Assembly: GCA_013398175.1 (NCBI GenBank)
Contig: VZRZ01000409.1
Coordinates: 23,491 to 87,490 of the forward strand
Direction: 5' to 3'
Source of the DNA: Climacteris rufus
Lineage: Eukaryota > Chordata > Aves > Passeriformes > Climacteridae
Length of the DNA: 64,000 nt
Shown: piece by piece, positions 54,054-63,996 of the stretch
Layout: each line of letters starts with the position of its first letter
How positions within the stretch are numbered: position 1 is the first letter of the stretch
Made by a program: the position numbers and the translations under genes
Notes under the pieces: generated by a model
What the model saw: only the letters and a program-made list of their open reading frames with translations
The model's database searches: none
Told to the model about the DNA's origin: nothing

Positions 54054-56489
54054 ACAATATACTTCAGAAAAGGAAAGCATCTCTCTCACAGGAGAACTTG
54101 ATGGGGGGAAAGTGTAAGTAATCTTTTTGTAAATAAAAACATGGTGGGGGAAAAGATAAGCAGCTGGGCTAGAAGAATGCTCCCAGATTCACACAAAACT
54201 CACTGTTCCCAGAGAGTACAACAGACACACTGAAATGAACTCTGTTTTCCTTAGACAAAGCTAATAATCTTAGATCTACTGCCCCTTTACTAGTTTCTGA
54301 GCCTTTCAAACCTCTTCTAATGCAGGCCTCACTGCCCTGAGCCAAGTTTTTAGCAAAAGCTTCTAAAAATTCCACCAGAGTTTAAAAAAAAAAAAAATTA
54401 AAAGAGATACAGAGTAAAATTATGAAACATCCCTACAATGAATGACATCATGTTTGATAGCTGTCAAACAAACTGACTAATAATACAGATCTTCTTCCCT
54501 TTTCACAGTCACTTAGTAACTGGAAAGTGGCTCCAGAAATTGAGCCTTCTTCTCCACCCCACAATGGAAGGAACTACCCTATTCAGTTAGGACAGCCATT
54601 TAATTCAATCTTGAGATCATCCTAATCCAACTGATTACATCAAAGAAACATTCCACCTTGCTGTTGAGATTGGAACGTAACTCTTTAGGAAACCTCTTGA
54701 ATTACTTGTGTTTTTCACTGTGTACCACTCTTTCAGAGGGCCACCTGTCCTTGACATGATTATGTTACTACATTAGCAGCAGGGAAGAGGAGAAGGAAAA
54801 AAAGCAGGAAAGAAGGGAAAGCTAGAAAAAGAAGCCGACTCGACAGCAATGGCACTCAATTACTTTAAAATCCAACCTGCAGTGACATTTAGCATTTAAT
54901 TTTTTTAACGAAGTATTCAGAGTTACAGTGATTCAATATGCATGAAAATTTAAGAAATTTATAACATAAAAATCTGCTTCAAATTTAAGTATTTCTTTTA
55001 TGAATTAGTGGTCTTATGTATAGTTTAGAAGCATTCATTTTTTTCACAGTATTGTTTCTGTGTCTGAAACTACCACGAAGCAAGAATTTTCTGTTTCCTT
55101 TTCTATTCTTTTATTTAATTTATAGGTTCTTGCTGTCGAACTAAATGTCATTCATAAATTAACACTGACCTCTACATTTTCAACTAGTTGCCCAGTATTT
55201 ATTTAAACTTAAGTTTCTTTTGTCTTAAAAGCAATTGATGTTATTTAACCCTCTGAAAACTACTCCTCTTAGTGTATCAGGTAAGAAAAATCAGAATGAG
55301 GTAAAAGCTCCTTCTTAAAATTCATATATATTTAATTCCTGTTAACAACAGTAATATTAAATATGGGAAATTCCCTTTTCTTTCTCATGAACCTGCCATA
55401 TGACTCACAATCTTGCTCTGAGGGAAAACAAAATTTAAAAAAAAAACATTTTGAATTCTTCAGATCTACTATCTGAATGTCAGTTCACACATAAACTGAA
55501 ACATGAAAACTGCTAACGGACCTTTCTAAATGTTTCAGTATCTTACATCTTTATAAACAAAGTAACTACAATAACCAATTGAAAACATTATTACATTAAT
55601 ATATACACCAAATTAACCTCCACTTCCTAGTGACAAATATCTTTCTTGCCTTTAATTTTCAGTACACTAGAGACAGTCAACAAAATAGTTATCCGAAATT
55701 TTACTTTATAAAACTAGAAAATAAATCAATACAGTGTCTTTTTCAGTTGACACTAAAAAGTTGTTGTTTTTTTTTTTTAAATTACATTTTCCGCCTCAGT
55801 AGACTGGAATTGTACAAAAAAAATTCTTCTCAATCTAGAGCAGGTAAAATATAAACTCATACTTCTGGTTTGTACTGGCTTTCTGATTCAAAATTGAAAT
55901 TTAGCACATGGGATCAGCATGCGATTTCACTGTGCTAGAAACAAGGTCCTAGAGCACCTAGAAGCCTTTAGGTATAGGCAGTAATAAGTTCTATTTCCTG
56001 TTGTTCCTGCTGTAACTCAATTTGATGTGTAAACTTCCAACAAATCACCTTCCACTTTGACATATCCTTCTGCAAAACAGGTAAAATGTTCTACTGTGTG
56101 TTCTAAGGTAAAGTATTCAGAAGGAAGCAAATCGTTATGGCTAATAGAAGTAGGAACAAACAGCAAATAATATTAACTTTATGTGGGAGCATCAGTGCAC
56201 ACAAGAAATGCAAACCCTCATCCAAAATCTGTCTGGGTAGTGTGACATTTAGGCATAATATGACTTAGTCAGGAACTGCTTAAAACATGACTTTGAGTGT
56301 GATTTTAAGTGGAATTTCATGTAGTCACAGAAAACCAACAAACATAAGCTTATTTATCATTTTTAAAATATGAAAATAATTGTATAACATGACTATACAA
56401 TAAATTTTGTGTACTTACTGAATGAAAACTGAAGTGTAACATGAAAACTACTATGCAAACCTCCTTCAAAATTTGAGCTCCCTGTAGAC

Positions 56490-56545
56490 ATAGATTCACA
56501 AAATCCGAAAAGCTTTAAAAGAGATCAAGCCATTGATAAACCCAC
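56490..56545 (-). mobile_element. Short CR1 3'-end fragment (degraded)
   Basis: The + strand TAGATTCACAAAATCCGAAA, AGCTTTAAAAGAGATCAAGCC and ATTGATAAACCC follow the reverse complement of the CR1 terminus (tagaatcatagaat..., gaaaagacctttaa, gatcatcaagtccaacc, attaaccc). It is only ~55 bp and diverged, so the call is moderate. Confidence 0.45.
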
Positions 56546-56599
56546 CCACTCCTGCAATTCAGACATATCACATTAAAAAAGGAATTACAATTCCTTCTG

Positions 56600-56975
56600 A
56601 AAGGAGGGCACGTTTTCCAAGTAAGACAAGGCGCACATGTTGCCAGGACTGTCTGAATTGGGAAAGTGATATCCCCGCTTGGCTAGGGATCGCCAGTTTG
56701 CTGGCATCACACTTAAGGGGAAAAGATTTTCGGCTGGATGCGGCGGCAGCACCCTGCGCCACAGCTGAGGTAATGTGCAAGGGTTCTTTTGAGGAGTGCG
56801 GGCAACTCTCTCCCGTACCCCTCCCACACTCCCCCGGCAGGGCAGGGCAGGGCAGGGCAGGGCAGGGCAGGGCACTGCCAGCCTCCTTGGCAGCAGGGAC
56901 AGCTGGGCAGGAGCGTCCTGCACACAAAGTTCTCCCCTTGGCCGGCCGGTGCCCTCGCTCTTCTCCCACCTTTCT
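56600..56975. promoter_or_regulatory. CpG-enriched, GC-rich patch in intron 2; candidate internal promoter/enhancer
   Basis: About 15 CpGs in roughly 360 bp by eye, against a flanking background with almost none. It includes GGATGCGGCGGCAGC, GGCCGGCCGGTG and C-rich GC-box-like stretches, and it hosts a (GGCAG)n array. Frames are open in several phases on both strands (up to 177 codons), which follows from GC-richness, and none has a recognised domain. It lies 4.3 kb downstream of exon 2. A promoter here would start NFIB transcripts lacking the DNA-binding exon. Composition is seen; function is inference. Confidence 0.4.
56836..56874 (+). repeat. (GGCAG)7 pentanucleotide array, potential G-quadruplex
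   Basis: Seven perfect GGCAG units plus a partial one. GGG runs are separated by only CA, so four or more G-tracts with 2-base loops occur on the + (NFIB template) strand. The pre-mRNA would carry CCCTG repeats. Confidence 0.95.
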
Positions 56976-57873
56976 CTTGCTTTTTTCTTTTTTTTTTCCT
57001 GTCCCAGCACCCCCCTCCAATCCTCAAGAGACAGGACATAGTCTGGAGGCTCAGGGACTCACATAGGCCTGGCTTCCTTCTGTGCAGTCCTTTGGGTAGA
57101 GCTGCTAATCCTTCTTATTAATTAACAAGATAATAGCAGTTAACTGGAAAGCAATATTAATATTAACTACCTAGGAAACTTCCAACAGAAATTATTTATT
57201 CTTTGTGCCAATTTCCTGGTAACAAAGTCACACAGCTGGAGCTGTGGTAGCATCTTGATGGTGTAAGAAGTTATAAAACCAAGAGTGCCTGAACAGTATG
57301 GGACTAAGGACATGTGCATCTATTTTCTGCCCTGTTCCCCAGATAGTTTAAAAGACCCTCTTCTCGACTCTAGAGTTTATTACCGGCTGGGAACATGGGC
57401 TCCCCCCATTATATCACCCTTACATAAGGACAAAGGAGAGTGTAAACAGTAACATGACTGATCAGAGAAATGTACTCCAAGAGGCATATGCACTAAAAAC
57501 ACTTACAAATTTTAACATTTGCATGTACCATTGCTCCAGTTCTTTAAACTCTCAAAGCAATTCTCAAGGTCTACTATGCTTCATTCAGTATATGCTGAAT
57601 TACCTAACATCAAGTTTGCATTTTATTTATGCTGCAAAAGAAAAAGCATCAGAGGTGATGAGGGAATTAGGAATTCTGCAGACATGGCATATTGTTATAG
57701 ATATTTCATATTTCTGTAAAAAAATTAGGCAATTTTAGGGCTTTATTAATTAGTCACTGTAAGAGTAAGTAAAACATCTATCTGAAGGAGGAATTTATTT
57801 TATCTTGGTACTATTGCAGCAAACAAGTACTGCAGCTTTCATTCACTGATTGTCAAAAACTTTCCAATGTGCC
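56976..57873. other. Intronic sequence, nothing recognised
   Basis: A T-rich tract near 56980-57000 is followed by ordinary AT-rich sequence. Two overlapping open frames at 57454-57738 (94 and 66 codons) have no homology I recognise. Confidence 0.5.
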
Positions 57874-57973
57874 CACTGCAATGCGGATGCCAACCAACGA
57901 ATCAAAGGCATTCAGCAACTAGACAAAGAGGGTCTGATGCCAACCTCGGTGCCACTGGCAACCATTATTGGCA
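57874..57973. repeat. Duplicated NFI half-site module, copy A
   Basis: About 100 bp repeated at 58628-58726, with 80-85% identity by eye. It carries TGCCAA at 57888 and 57938, the inverted pair TGCCA C TGGCA at 57950-57960, and TTGGCA at 57968. The segment GGTGCCACTGGCAACC (57948-57963) is also one mismatch from an RFX X-box. The half-sites do not form a standard TTGGC(N5)GCCAA palindrome. A strong YY1-type AAAATGGCGG follows at 58024-58033 (copy A only). It may be a regulatory duplication or two copies of an unrecognised dispersed repeat. Confidence 0.85.
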
Positions 57974-58627
57974 TCAAGCACATTGTCTGCCTTTTTTTTC
58001 CTCTCTCCTGGCACTCGACAAACAAAATGGCGGTTCTTGTAGCAACGGGAACACAGCATAAGCGCTGTGCTGAATCAAATACCATCAAATGATTTCATGG
58101 ACTGAAATGCATTTCATACCAAATGATAGACACTTTCTGAAGCTGACAGGGAAAAAAAAAAAGGCAATTCTGTCAACAGAGACAATGTTCATGCCATTTT
58201 CAAGTTTGGGTTTTATAAAAGCTCTGTGTGGGACACAAACACACCCCTGATACCCACAACAAGCAGAGCCCCATAGAAGCATGTTATGATTGAGAATTAT
58301 TTTGAGGTTAAACATTAATCACAGTGTATACTTCACATTTTCTTCCTCCATTTCAGTCAAAGGAGCAGCATCACAACCTATGTCAATCATCTTTTTTTTT
58401 CTATTTTTTAGGACGATAACAGAGAATAGAGGGAAAAAAGATGCTGAATTTTGAGATGAGCGAAAAGTAGAATCAGAGGAAGATCACCAATGATAGAACT
58501 TCATAGATCAGTCCTTATTTCTTCTTTCAAGACAGACATGGAAGTAGAAGCCCTTTTTGTTAAGAACTGAAAATATTATTGACACTTCTAGATCTGGAAA
58601 TTGTCAATATATTGTAACACTACTCTG
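57974..58627. other. Spacer between the duplicated modules
   Basis: Holds the YY1-type motif AAAATGGCGG at 58024-58033, another GGCACTCGA segment at about 58010-58018 that is shared with the end of copy B, and otherwise AT-rich sequence. No gene is seen. Confidence 0.5.
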
Positions 58628-58726
58628 CACTGCAATGCGGATGCCAACCAACAAATCACAGACATCCTAGGCTAAACAAAGAAGGTCTGATGCCAATCCT
58701 GGTGCCACTGGCAACCATCACTGGCA
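58628..58726. repeat. Duplicated NFI half-site module, copy B
   Basis: Same orientation as copy A, starting 754 bp farther on. The first 25 bp (from CACTGCAATGCGGATGCCAA) are identical to A, as are GGTCTGATGCCAA and TGCCACTGGCAACCAT. The middle ~25 bp are diverged. Half-sites are TGCCAA at 58642 and 58691, TGCCA C TGGCA at 58703-58713, and TGGCA at 58722. The order of half-sites is kept while the spacer sequence has changed. Confidence 0.85.
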
Positions 58727-60456
58727 CTCGAACTATCCTTCCTCCTCTTTTTTTCCCCTAATCTTCTATTTTAAAGCAACAAAAAAGCAAACTACTTGGC
58801 CCCTTTATTCATTTTATGTGCTAATTCCTTCTTCATATTTCGTTCAGGGATTTAAATGTATCTACAGTTCCACTTGGTTTTTACATGATGCTTTTAGGTG
58901 TGTTTGTATGTTCTGAAAAATAAATAAAAAGCAAAACGCCATATGTATAATGCAGCATTTTGGTTGACTTCATGCGTATCTTTCACAAAGCCTGGCACTC
59001 TTAATCAAATACACTGCGAAGTGCCACAATAAACCTGCTTTCAATGACTATAGAGAATCAAAGTTTGATAAAATGAAAAAATGGAAAAAAATTACATAGA
59101 TAATATGACTTCTTCAAGAAGGGAGCCAACAGATGTTAATGGAAGATTTACTGTAAAGCAGCAAGACAGATACAAAACACAAGCAGTTAGCAATAAACAA
59201 AAGGGTCTTCTAGGAGTGACCTGGTATATAGAAATTAGGCAGCTTCATCTTCCAGTATATTCTCAAAGTAACATTGTGTAACTTTGAAAGTTATAATGTT
59301 ACAGGACGCTTAACTTACTAATTTTTAATTAGACAAGTGTTTTAGTTAAACTTGTATTCTCAATACATTTAAATCAACAAAATCAGCTATGCCCTGCAAT
59401 TTCTTCTCCTGCTGCAAGTTACTGGCTTCCAACAACTTACAAGTCGACAGTCTGTTAAGAGTATTCTGACCCCAGTTTCTTTTGCTCAAGAGCTACTTAA
59501 ACTATTTTGCCTCCCTTTGTAGTTTGGACTTTTAGAGACAGGTAAATTCACAGAAATAATCAGTAAGCTATGTCTTATACTATATTCATACTTATATACT
59601 ATATTCAAAATATTATTTGAATTTTTTTGCCATAAAAGGAGTTTAAAGGTACAAATTATTTGTAATTAAGCTATTTTGTTTAATGCTATCAAAGAAATCT
59701 TTCTTCCTATGTTATTTGTGATCAGATTTACCAGACTCTGCAGGTACTTAAAGTCCCTGTAAAATATCTACATGTATCTACCACTGTGGAGAGACAAAAA
59801 CCACAAAAATACAAGTGTGGGGGGGAAAAACCCCACTTCTTTTTTTTCATGGCAAATAATCCAAGAAAAAGAACCCAATTTATACATTCACAAAAATAGT
59901 TCTTCACTTGCACCAAACGCTAAAAGAGAAAATCACTTAAAATAAAAAGATTGTGTTGTGTATCTGTTCTCCTAAAGAATGAATATACACAAAATGAAGA
60001 CATGCAATTTTACTTTTTTGTTACTAACAAAATCGATTCAATTTGTTTTTCACTTAAATCCCACAGTTAGTTATAAGGCATCAGATAACAGCCTGCCATC
60101 TGCCCTTCTGCAGGCCATTTCTACCTACTACCAGGCCAAGTTGTGAAATGGCCCACCATCTGCAGATGGTCAACTTTCCCTAGTTGAGGTCTCTGGCTAA
60201 AAAAGAAATGCTTTATTGCTGCTGATCAGTAACTAATACAAAGATACATAGAAGATGGTATCATCACCAGAAAGAACCAAAATGGCCCCTAACAGAGAAA
60301 AAGTATTTCAGAAGACTTAGTATCATAGGAAAAAAAAAATACTTTTATCTACTTACAGCCATTACAATTTCAGGGAACTTCCCTATGAGTATTGTTACTG
60401 AATTTGCAATATGGCTACTAGTTTTCCCCCGATACATGATTATCAGAAGTCCTGTT

Positions 60457-60462
60457 TTTATT
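60457..60462 (-). promoter_or_regulatory. Candidate intronic poly(A) signal (AATAAA) downstream of NFIB exon 2
   Basis: TTTATT on the + strand reads AATAAA on the NFIB sense strand, about 860 nt past the end of exon 2. A second copy lies at 60212-60217. Either could end a transcript that reads through the exon 2 donor. The hexamer is common by chance in such AT-rich DNA, so this is only a candidate. Confidence 0.25.
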
Positions 60463-60910
60463 TGTATTCTGTAATACTAAGTTTAAGAAGCTTTTCCATA
60501 GACCTCCTGCAATTTTCCACATTTCAATTACCTGCCAAATAAAAGTATATGAGTGTAATTATGAAAATATACTCTTCATAAAAATTTCACAAAATATTAT
60601 GACCTGGATCTTTGTTTTAAAGCTCAGATAGATAATATGAACTAATATAAAATACGAATAAAACATTACATAATATATGCTGCAATTCTGATTCTATTTG
60701 GTATTTACAAGAAATACATCTGTGTTAAAGTATTTCAAGTTTTGATTTATAGGTATGAGAAAGCCTACAAGTGCTCTTCAATGTGATAGGAGAAAGAGCA
60801 GTTTAAGGATGACTTCTTGATTGTTTATAACTATGACGACAATAATAAATATTTGTAGTATTTCTTGTGACAGTGCAATTGCACATATCTGCATCTGTTA
60901 CTAACAGTAC

Positions 60911-60950
60911 TGGGGTGGGGGTTTTTTGGTGGTTTTTTTTTTTTTTTTAA
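60911..60950 (+). repeat. G-rich then poly(T) low-complexity stretch (T16)
   Basis: GGGGTGGGGG, then T-runs ending in a 16-base T homopolymer at 60933-60948. On the NFIB sense strand this is poly(A) followed by C-runs. Confidence 0.9.
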
Positions 60951-61073
60951 ACACAACCTGAAAACAAGAAGAATGTTTTCTGAAGTCACAACTATATATT
61001 GTCACTTTTTCACAAGAAATAAAAGGCAACTTCAGTGCAATGAAAATACTGCCTTAGTAGGTGTCTCTCCCTT

Positions 61074-61155
61074 GAAAGAGGCAAATATGCATGACTGTAG
61101 GAATACATGTGTGTGAAAGAGGCAAATACGCATGACTGTAGGAATACATGTGTGT
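61074..61155 (+). repeat. 41-bp near-perfect tandem duplication just downstream of NFIB exon 2
   Basis: Units 61074-61114 and 61115-61155 begin GAAAGAGGCAAATA and end GGAATACATGTGTGT. They differ at one base (TATGC versus TACGC). Near-identity implies a recent event. The array lies ~165 bp inside intron 2, downstream of the donor on the sense strand. Confidence 0.96.
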
Positions 61156-61288
61156 TTAAGTATATATTTATACATATGATTTACAAATGGGTATGTACCC
61201 ACATTACATCTATAGACCACAGAACAACGTTTCACTGGAAGCCAGCCCACAGGGGAAACAGGGCTACGTGGAATCAGAGTTTGACATA

Positions 61289-61320
61289 CTAACACAGAAA
61301 CATGACAATCTGCTTCCTAC
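61289..61320 (-). other. Intron-2 read-through extension: 10 codons and a stop after NFIB exon 2
   Basis: If the exon 2 donor is not used, the frame continues for ten residues (GRKQIVMFLC) to a TAG at 61291-61289. The product would be a DNA-binding-domain-only protein of roughly 197 residues. A short human form, NFI-B3, is known (from memory) to arise by alternative RNA processing at this point. Nothing in the sequence proves that the bird uses it. Confidence 0.35.
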
Positions 61321-61324
61321 CTTG
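61315..61324 (-). promoter_or_regulatory. 5' splice site of NFIB intron 2
   Basis: On the minus strand the exon ends CAAG and the intron begins GTAGGA (GT at 61320-61319). The exon breaks after the first base of a codon, which agrees with NFIB, where a G-initial Asp codon follows VQEQ. The intron side matches the GTRAGT consensus only moderately (GTAGGA), so some read-through would not be surprising. Confidence 0.9.
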
Positions 61325-61852
61325 CTCCTGCACGTAGTATGCCAAAAACAAATCAAGCTCCTTGACTGATACTGTTATGTGATGTGGCTGGACGCAAAGT
61401 GCTGGATTTGTGCAATGTGGGGATTTCATGAGACGTTCTCCATCCGTACTTTCCAAAGGGATGCCTTTGAATAGGATCACCATGACTAGATCCAGACGCC
61501 AGACTTTGTCAGCCTGTCGCAGGCAATCGATTCTCCTAATCTTGCCCTTCTGGTCAGGATTGGACAATACACAGCATGGGTGCTTCTTCCCAGTCACCGT
61601 GAGCACAAAATCCTCCCGGAACTCTTGGCGAATATCTTTGCGCAGCTTGGCCAGGAGCCTGGATGCCCACTTCTGTTTAATTTCAGGCTTTTCACTAAGT
61701 AGCTCATCCTTGACTGCTCTTTCCTCATCCTTTGACATTCGTTTCTCATGTTTTTTAAAGTACTTGCGTTTTCGAGCCTGAAGATTGAACCAAGTATAGG
61801 CAATTGCACGGACATGTGGAAGAAGTGCCTCAATGAACGGGTGAAATTCATC
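61321..61852 (-). CDS. NFIB: NFIB exon 2 (partial CDS): Nuclear factor I/B DNA-binding domain
   Basis: This exon encodes about 177 residues plus one base of a split codon, the bulk of the N-terminal DNA-binding and dimerisation domain of an NFI (CTF) transcription factor. NFI proteins act in the nucleus as dimers on TTGGC(N5)GCCAA. The exon opens in phase 0 with DEFHPFIEALLPHVR. Its length is exactly 532 bp, the size I know for NFI exon 2. Landmarks, counting ten exon-1 residues, are a basic stretch (RKRKYFKKHEKR, ~37-48), the adjacent cysteines in KKHPCC (~103-104), IDCLRQAD (~120), and HCTNPALC (~157 and ~163); these cysteines are conserved in the family and matter for DNA binding. NFIB rather than NFIA is indicated by SKDEE, EKPEIKQ, KKHPCC, GKIRR, LMKSPHCTNPAL, and FLAYYVQEQ. 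A Phe stands in RQEFRED where the mammalian NFIB I recall has Tyr. There is no frameshift or stop. The first ~10 residues and the C-terminal activation region lie outside the window. The family call is near certain and the paralogue very likely. Confidence 0.97.
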
Positions 61853-61908
61853 CTGTGGAAAGAAGTGAAGGAAAAAAAGGAAAAGAGAACAAGAAAACTC
61901 AAAGTCAG
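61853..61908 (-). promoter_or_regulatory. 3' splice site of NFIB intron 1 (polypyrimidine tract, AG, candidate branch point)
   Basis: Read on the minus strand, a pyrimidine-dominated tract of about 45 nt ends in TTCCACAG immediately before the exon's GATGAA. A consensus CTGAC branch sequence lies at 61908-61904, its adenosine 53 nt upstream of the exon, slightly farther than usual. The tract and AG are seen directly; the branch-point assignment is inference. Confidence 0.9.
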
Positions 61909-63978
61909 CAAGTTCTCATAACCAAAGCAGCATCAAGAAAGGTTTCTGAAAATCTTTAAGTGAAATACAAGATGAAGAGAATAAACATTTAAAATTTATG
62001 CAAATTTCTCCATAACATCCTTTCTGAAATTTTTAGCGTTGTCAGGCAGCAGACAAAAAGTGCATAGAGAAGCACATTTTTCTCATGTTGCATTCTTTGA
62101 AAGAACCATATGAAGATTTTATTTTGTATTCCTCCCCTCACTTCATCCCACAACGCTGCAGAGACAACATAATTTAAAAGAGATGCTACCAAGATGTTTT
62201 GTTCCTAACATTTAAATATAAGAGTGAACAGCTAACATCAAGAAAGGTACCATTGCACAAAGAAGACACTATACGGTTTTAAAAAATCTGAGGAGGAATA
62301 TTCAGAAGGCTGAGGCAAGTGCCACAGTTCATTTCTCTTCTCTGTGGCACAGAAATACAAAGCATATACATGCTCAGTGTAATGCCACACAGTTCCCGCT
62401 TTTGGAGCATGCTCTCAGCAAGAGACTGCTGGTGGCACAAAGAGCATGCGCCATTAAACTTGATCCATTTTCTTATCAAACATCCAACATTCCAGCACTG
62501 AAACAGCACCATTCCAGTGGTGGTAACTAGAGAAACCAGTACACAGTAAGGAAATGCAGGCAAAAGACACAACATGTCATATACAGAACACATCCTGAAC
62601 AGAAGCTTCTGTACTTTCAGCTCTTCTGGCTTCCCTCCCCACCACCCCCAAACACTGTAAAATCAAAAGTTTATGCAGGTGAGAACAAAAATTACATTTA
62701 TATCCTTCCAGCAGTTCCACTGTGGGTTTTGAAGCACCACAGAGTCAGTTAATTTGTTAACTGATCACATGAGTGTGGCAATTATTCTAAACCCCTTAAA
62801 AATCAGTCTGAGGTGTACAATGAAAAATGGCAACTTGGCACAAACTTCGCGTTCTTTGTGTGTTTGCATGCTGTGGCAAAGAGACATTATGAGTCCACTG
62901 CTGGTCCAATGATGCTTTTGTGAAATCCATGCAATTTATTTACAGTTTCAAAATATCCCTTTCTGTCATTTGGCTTCACCTGCAGGTTCTTATCTTCTGC
63001 CTAGCAGCAAGATGGCTTGCATTAAGGAGGTAATGCTTAGTTGTTGTCTACAAGTACATCCTATAGCAATTAAATTAATTTGGTTTGTCTGCTTAAAGTA
63101 CCATCCTACACATCCCTGTTAATATCTAAATAGACCTCCCCCAAAAACTTATTTTCCATGAACAATCTGCTGTTTAAAACAGTGCAATCTGCTTATCAAA
63201 GATAACTATATTTTGGGTTGAAAGGGAGACCTTAGGGGAGGTATCTTTCTTCCTGTGTGCAGGCATATTTAATTTTAAATACCATGCAGATTGCTCATCA
63301 TACTTAGTGGCACAGTGCAATCAAACTAAAACTGAACCTTTTTTATGCAATTATATTCAAGAATACAATTAACAAACTACTATTTTAGTTACACTGCTAG
63401 AGAAGGAATGAATTATGTTTAATCAATAGGCTGATTAACTCCATTAGGTAAAAATGATGAAAGTATAACTAATGGGCTCAATGATAGAGTGCAGACTGCC
63501 ATTGCAGAAGCTTCAAGTGAAGAATTCCGTGTTTAAATCTTCAAATTTCAAACAAACTTCAAAATTTCCTCAACGGTAAAAAAAACCACTAGATCTAGTT
63601 ACCTCTATTCCCTAACCATCTTAAATCAAACTGAAAACAACAGAAAAGTTACAAGCAGTTTACCTATCATCATATTTTCTTCACAGGAAAAGAAAGAAAG
63701 AAAAAAACATTAGAGAGATTATAGGAAAATACTTCAGGACATAAACAATTTCATAACAGTATGATACTTGAAAAAGCCCTACAAAGGCAACAATTAAACT
63801 GGTTAGTAGTTTTCATCACAGATTTGAACAATTCTGATACTATACTGGCACATAAAACTAGGCCGTGGAAAGAGTTAAACCACAATCTGTTCTTTGTGTG
63901 GGAAGGCAGTACTGCTCTGAGCAACCACAGCCCATGATAAGACTTCCCTATCTTCATATGCTTTCTGATGCCATGCTT

Positions 63979-63996
63979 CCCCCCCCCCCCCCCCCC
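63979..63996 (+). repeat. Poly(C) tract (C18)
   Basis: Eighteen consecutive C close to the window's right edge; poly(G) on the NFIB sense strand. Long G/C homopolymers are prone to length error and polymorphism. Confidence 0.95.

Larger units (their letters stand above)
47046..56489. other. Unique AT-rich intronic sequence
   Basis: No gene is supported. It holds an (AC)8 microsatellite, a 44-bp imperfect tandem duplication at 53966-54053, and a GC-richer patch at 50280-50490 with about seven CpGs and overlapping chance open frames on both strands. Regions 49780-50110 and 52000-52330 are less AT-rich and may be old unrecognised repeats. Confidence 0.55.
58727..61073. other. Intronic sequence between the module and exon 2
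   Basis: Very AT-rich. It contains an A/T simple-repeat zone at 60911-60950 and candidate intronic poly(A) hexamers on the minus strand (60212, 60457). No interspersed repeat or exon is recognised. Confidence 0.55.
1..61320 (-). other. NFIB intron 2 (5' part; continues beyond position 1)
   Basis: Everything downstream of the exon 2 donor on the NFIB sense strand lacks another recognisable exon, so at least 61 kb of intron 2 is present. A very long intron 2 is typical of NFI genes. The sequence is mostly AT-rich and single-copy in appearance, broken by CR1 fragments, LTR relicts and simple repeats. The main CR1 copies and the clear LTR lie on the + strand, antisense to NFIB. The short open frames throughout are no longer than chance expects and carry no recognised domain apart from CR1 relics. 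Confidence 0.9.

Noticed and set aside
54600..54640. Possible reverse CR1 tail (GAGATCATCCTAATCCAAC)
   Set aside because: Suggestive, but too short and without the usual flanking CR1 text.
56533..57066. Longest open frames of the window outside the exon and repeats (177 codons +, 150 and 141 codons -)
   Set aside because: They overlap in several frames within a GC-rich patch where stops are rare, include the translated (GGCAG)n array, and show no domain or credible splice pattern.
61410..61781. 123-codon + frame opposite exon 2
   Set aside because: Antisense shadow of the conserved NFIB exon.
61594..61911. 105-codon minus-strand frame across the intron 1/exon 2 boundary
   Set aside because: It is in a different frame from the NFIB reading and crosses the acceptor site; a shadow of the exon.
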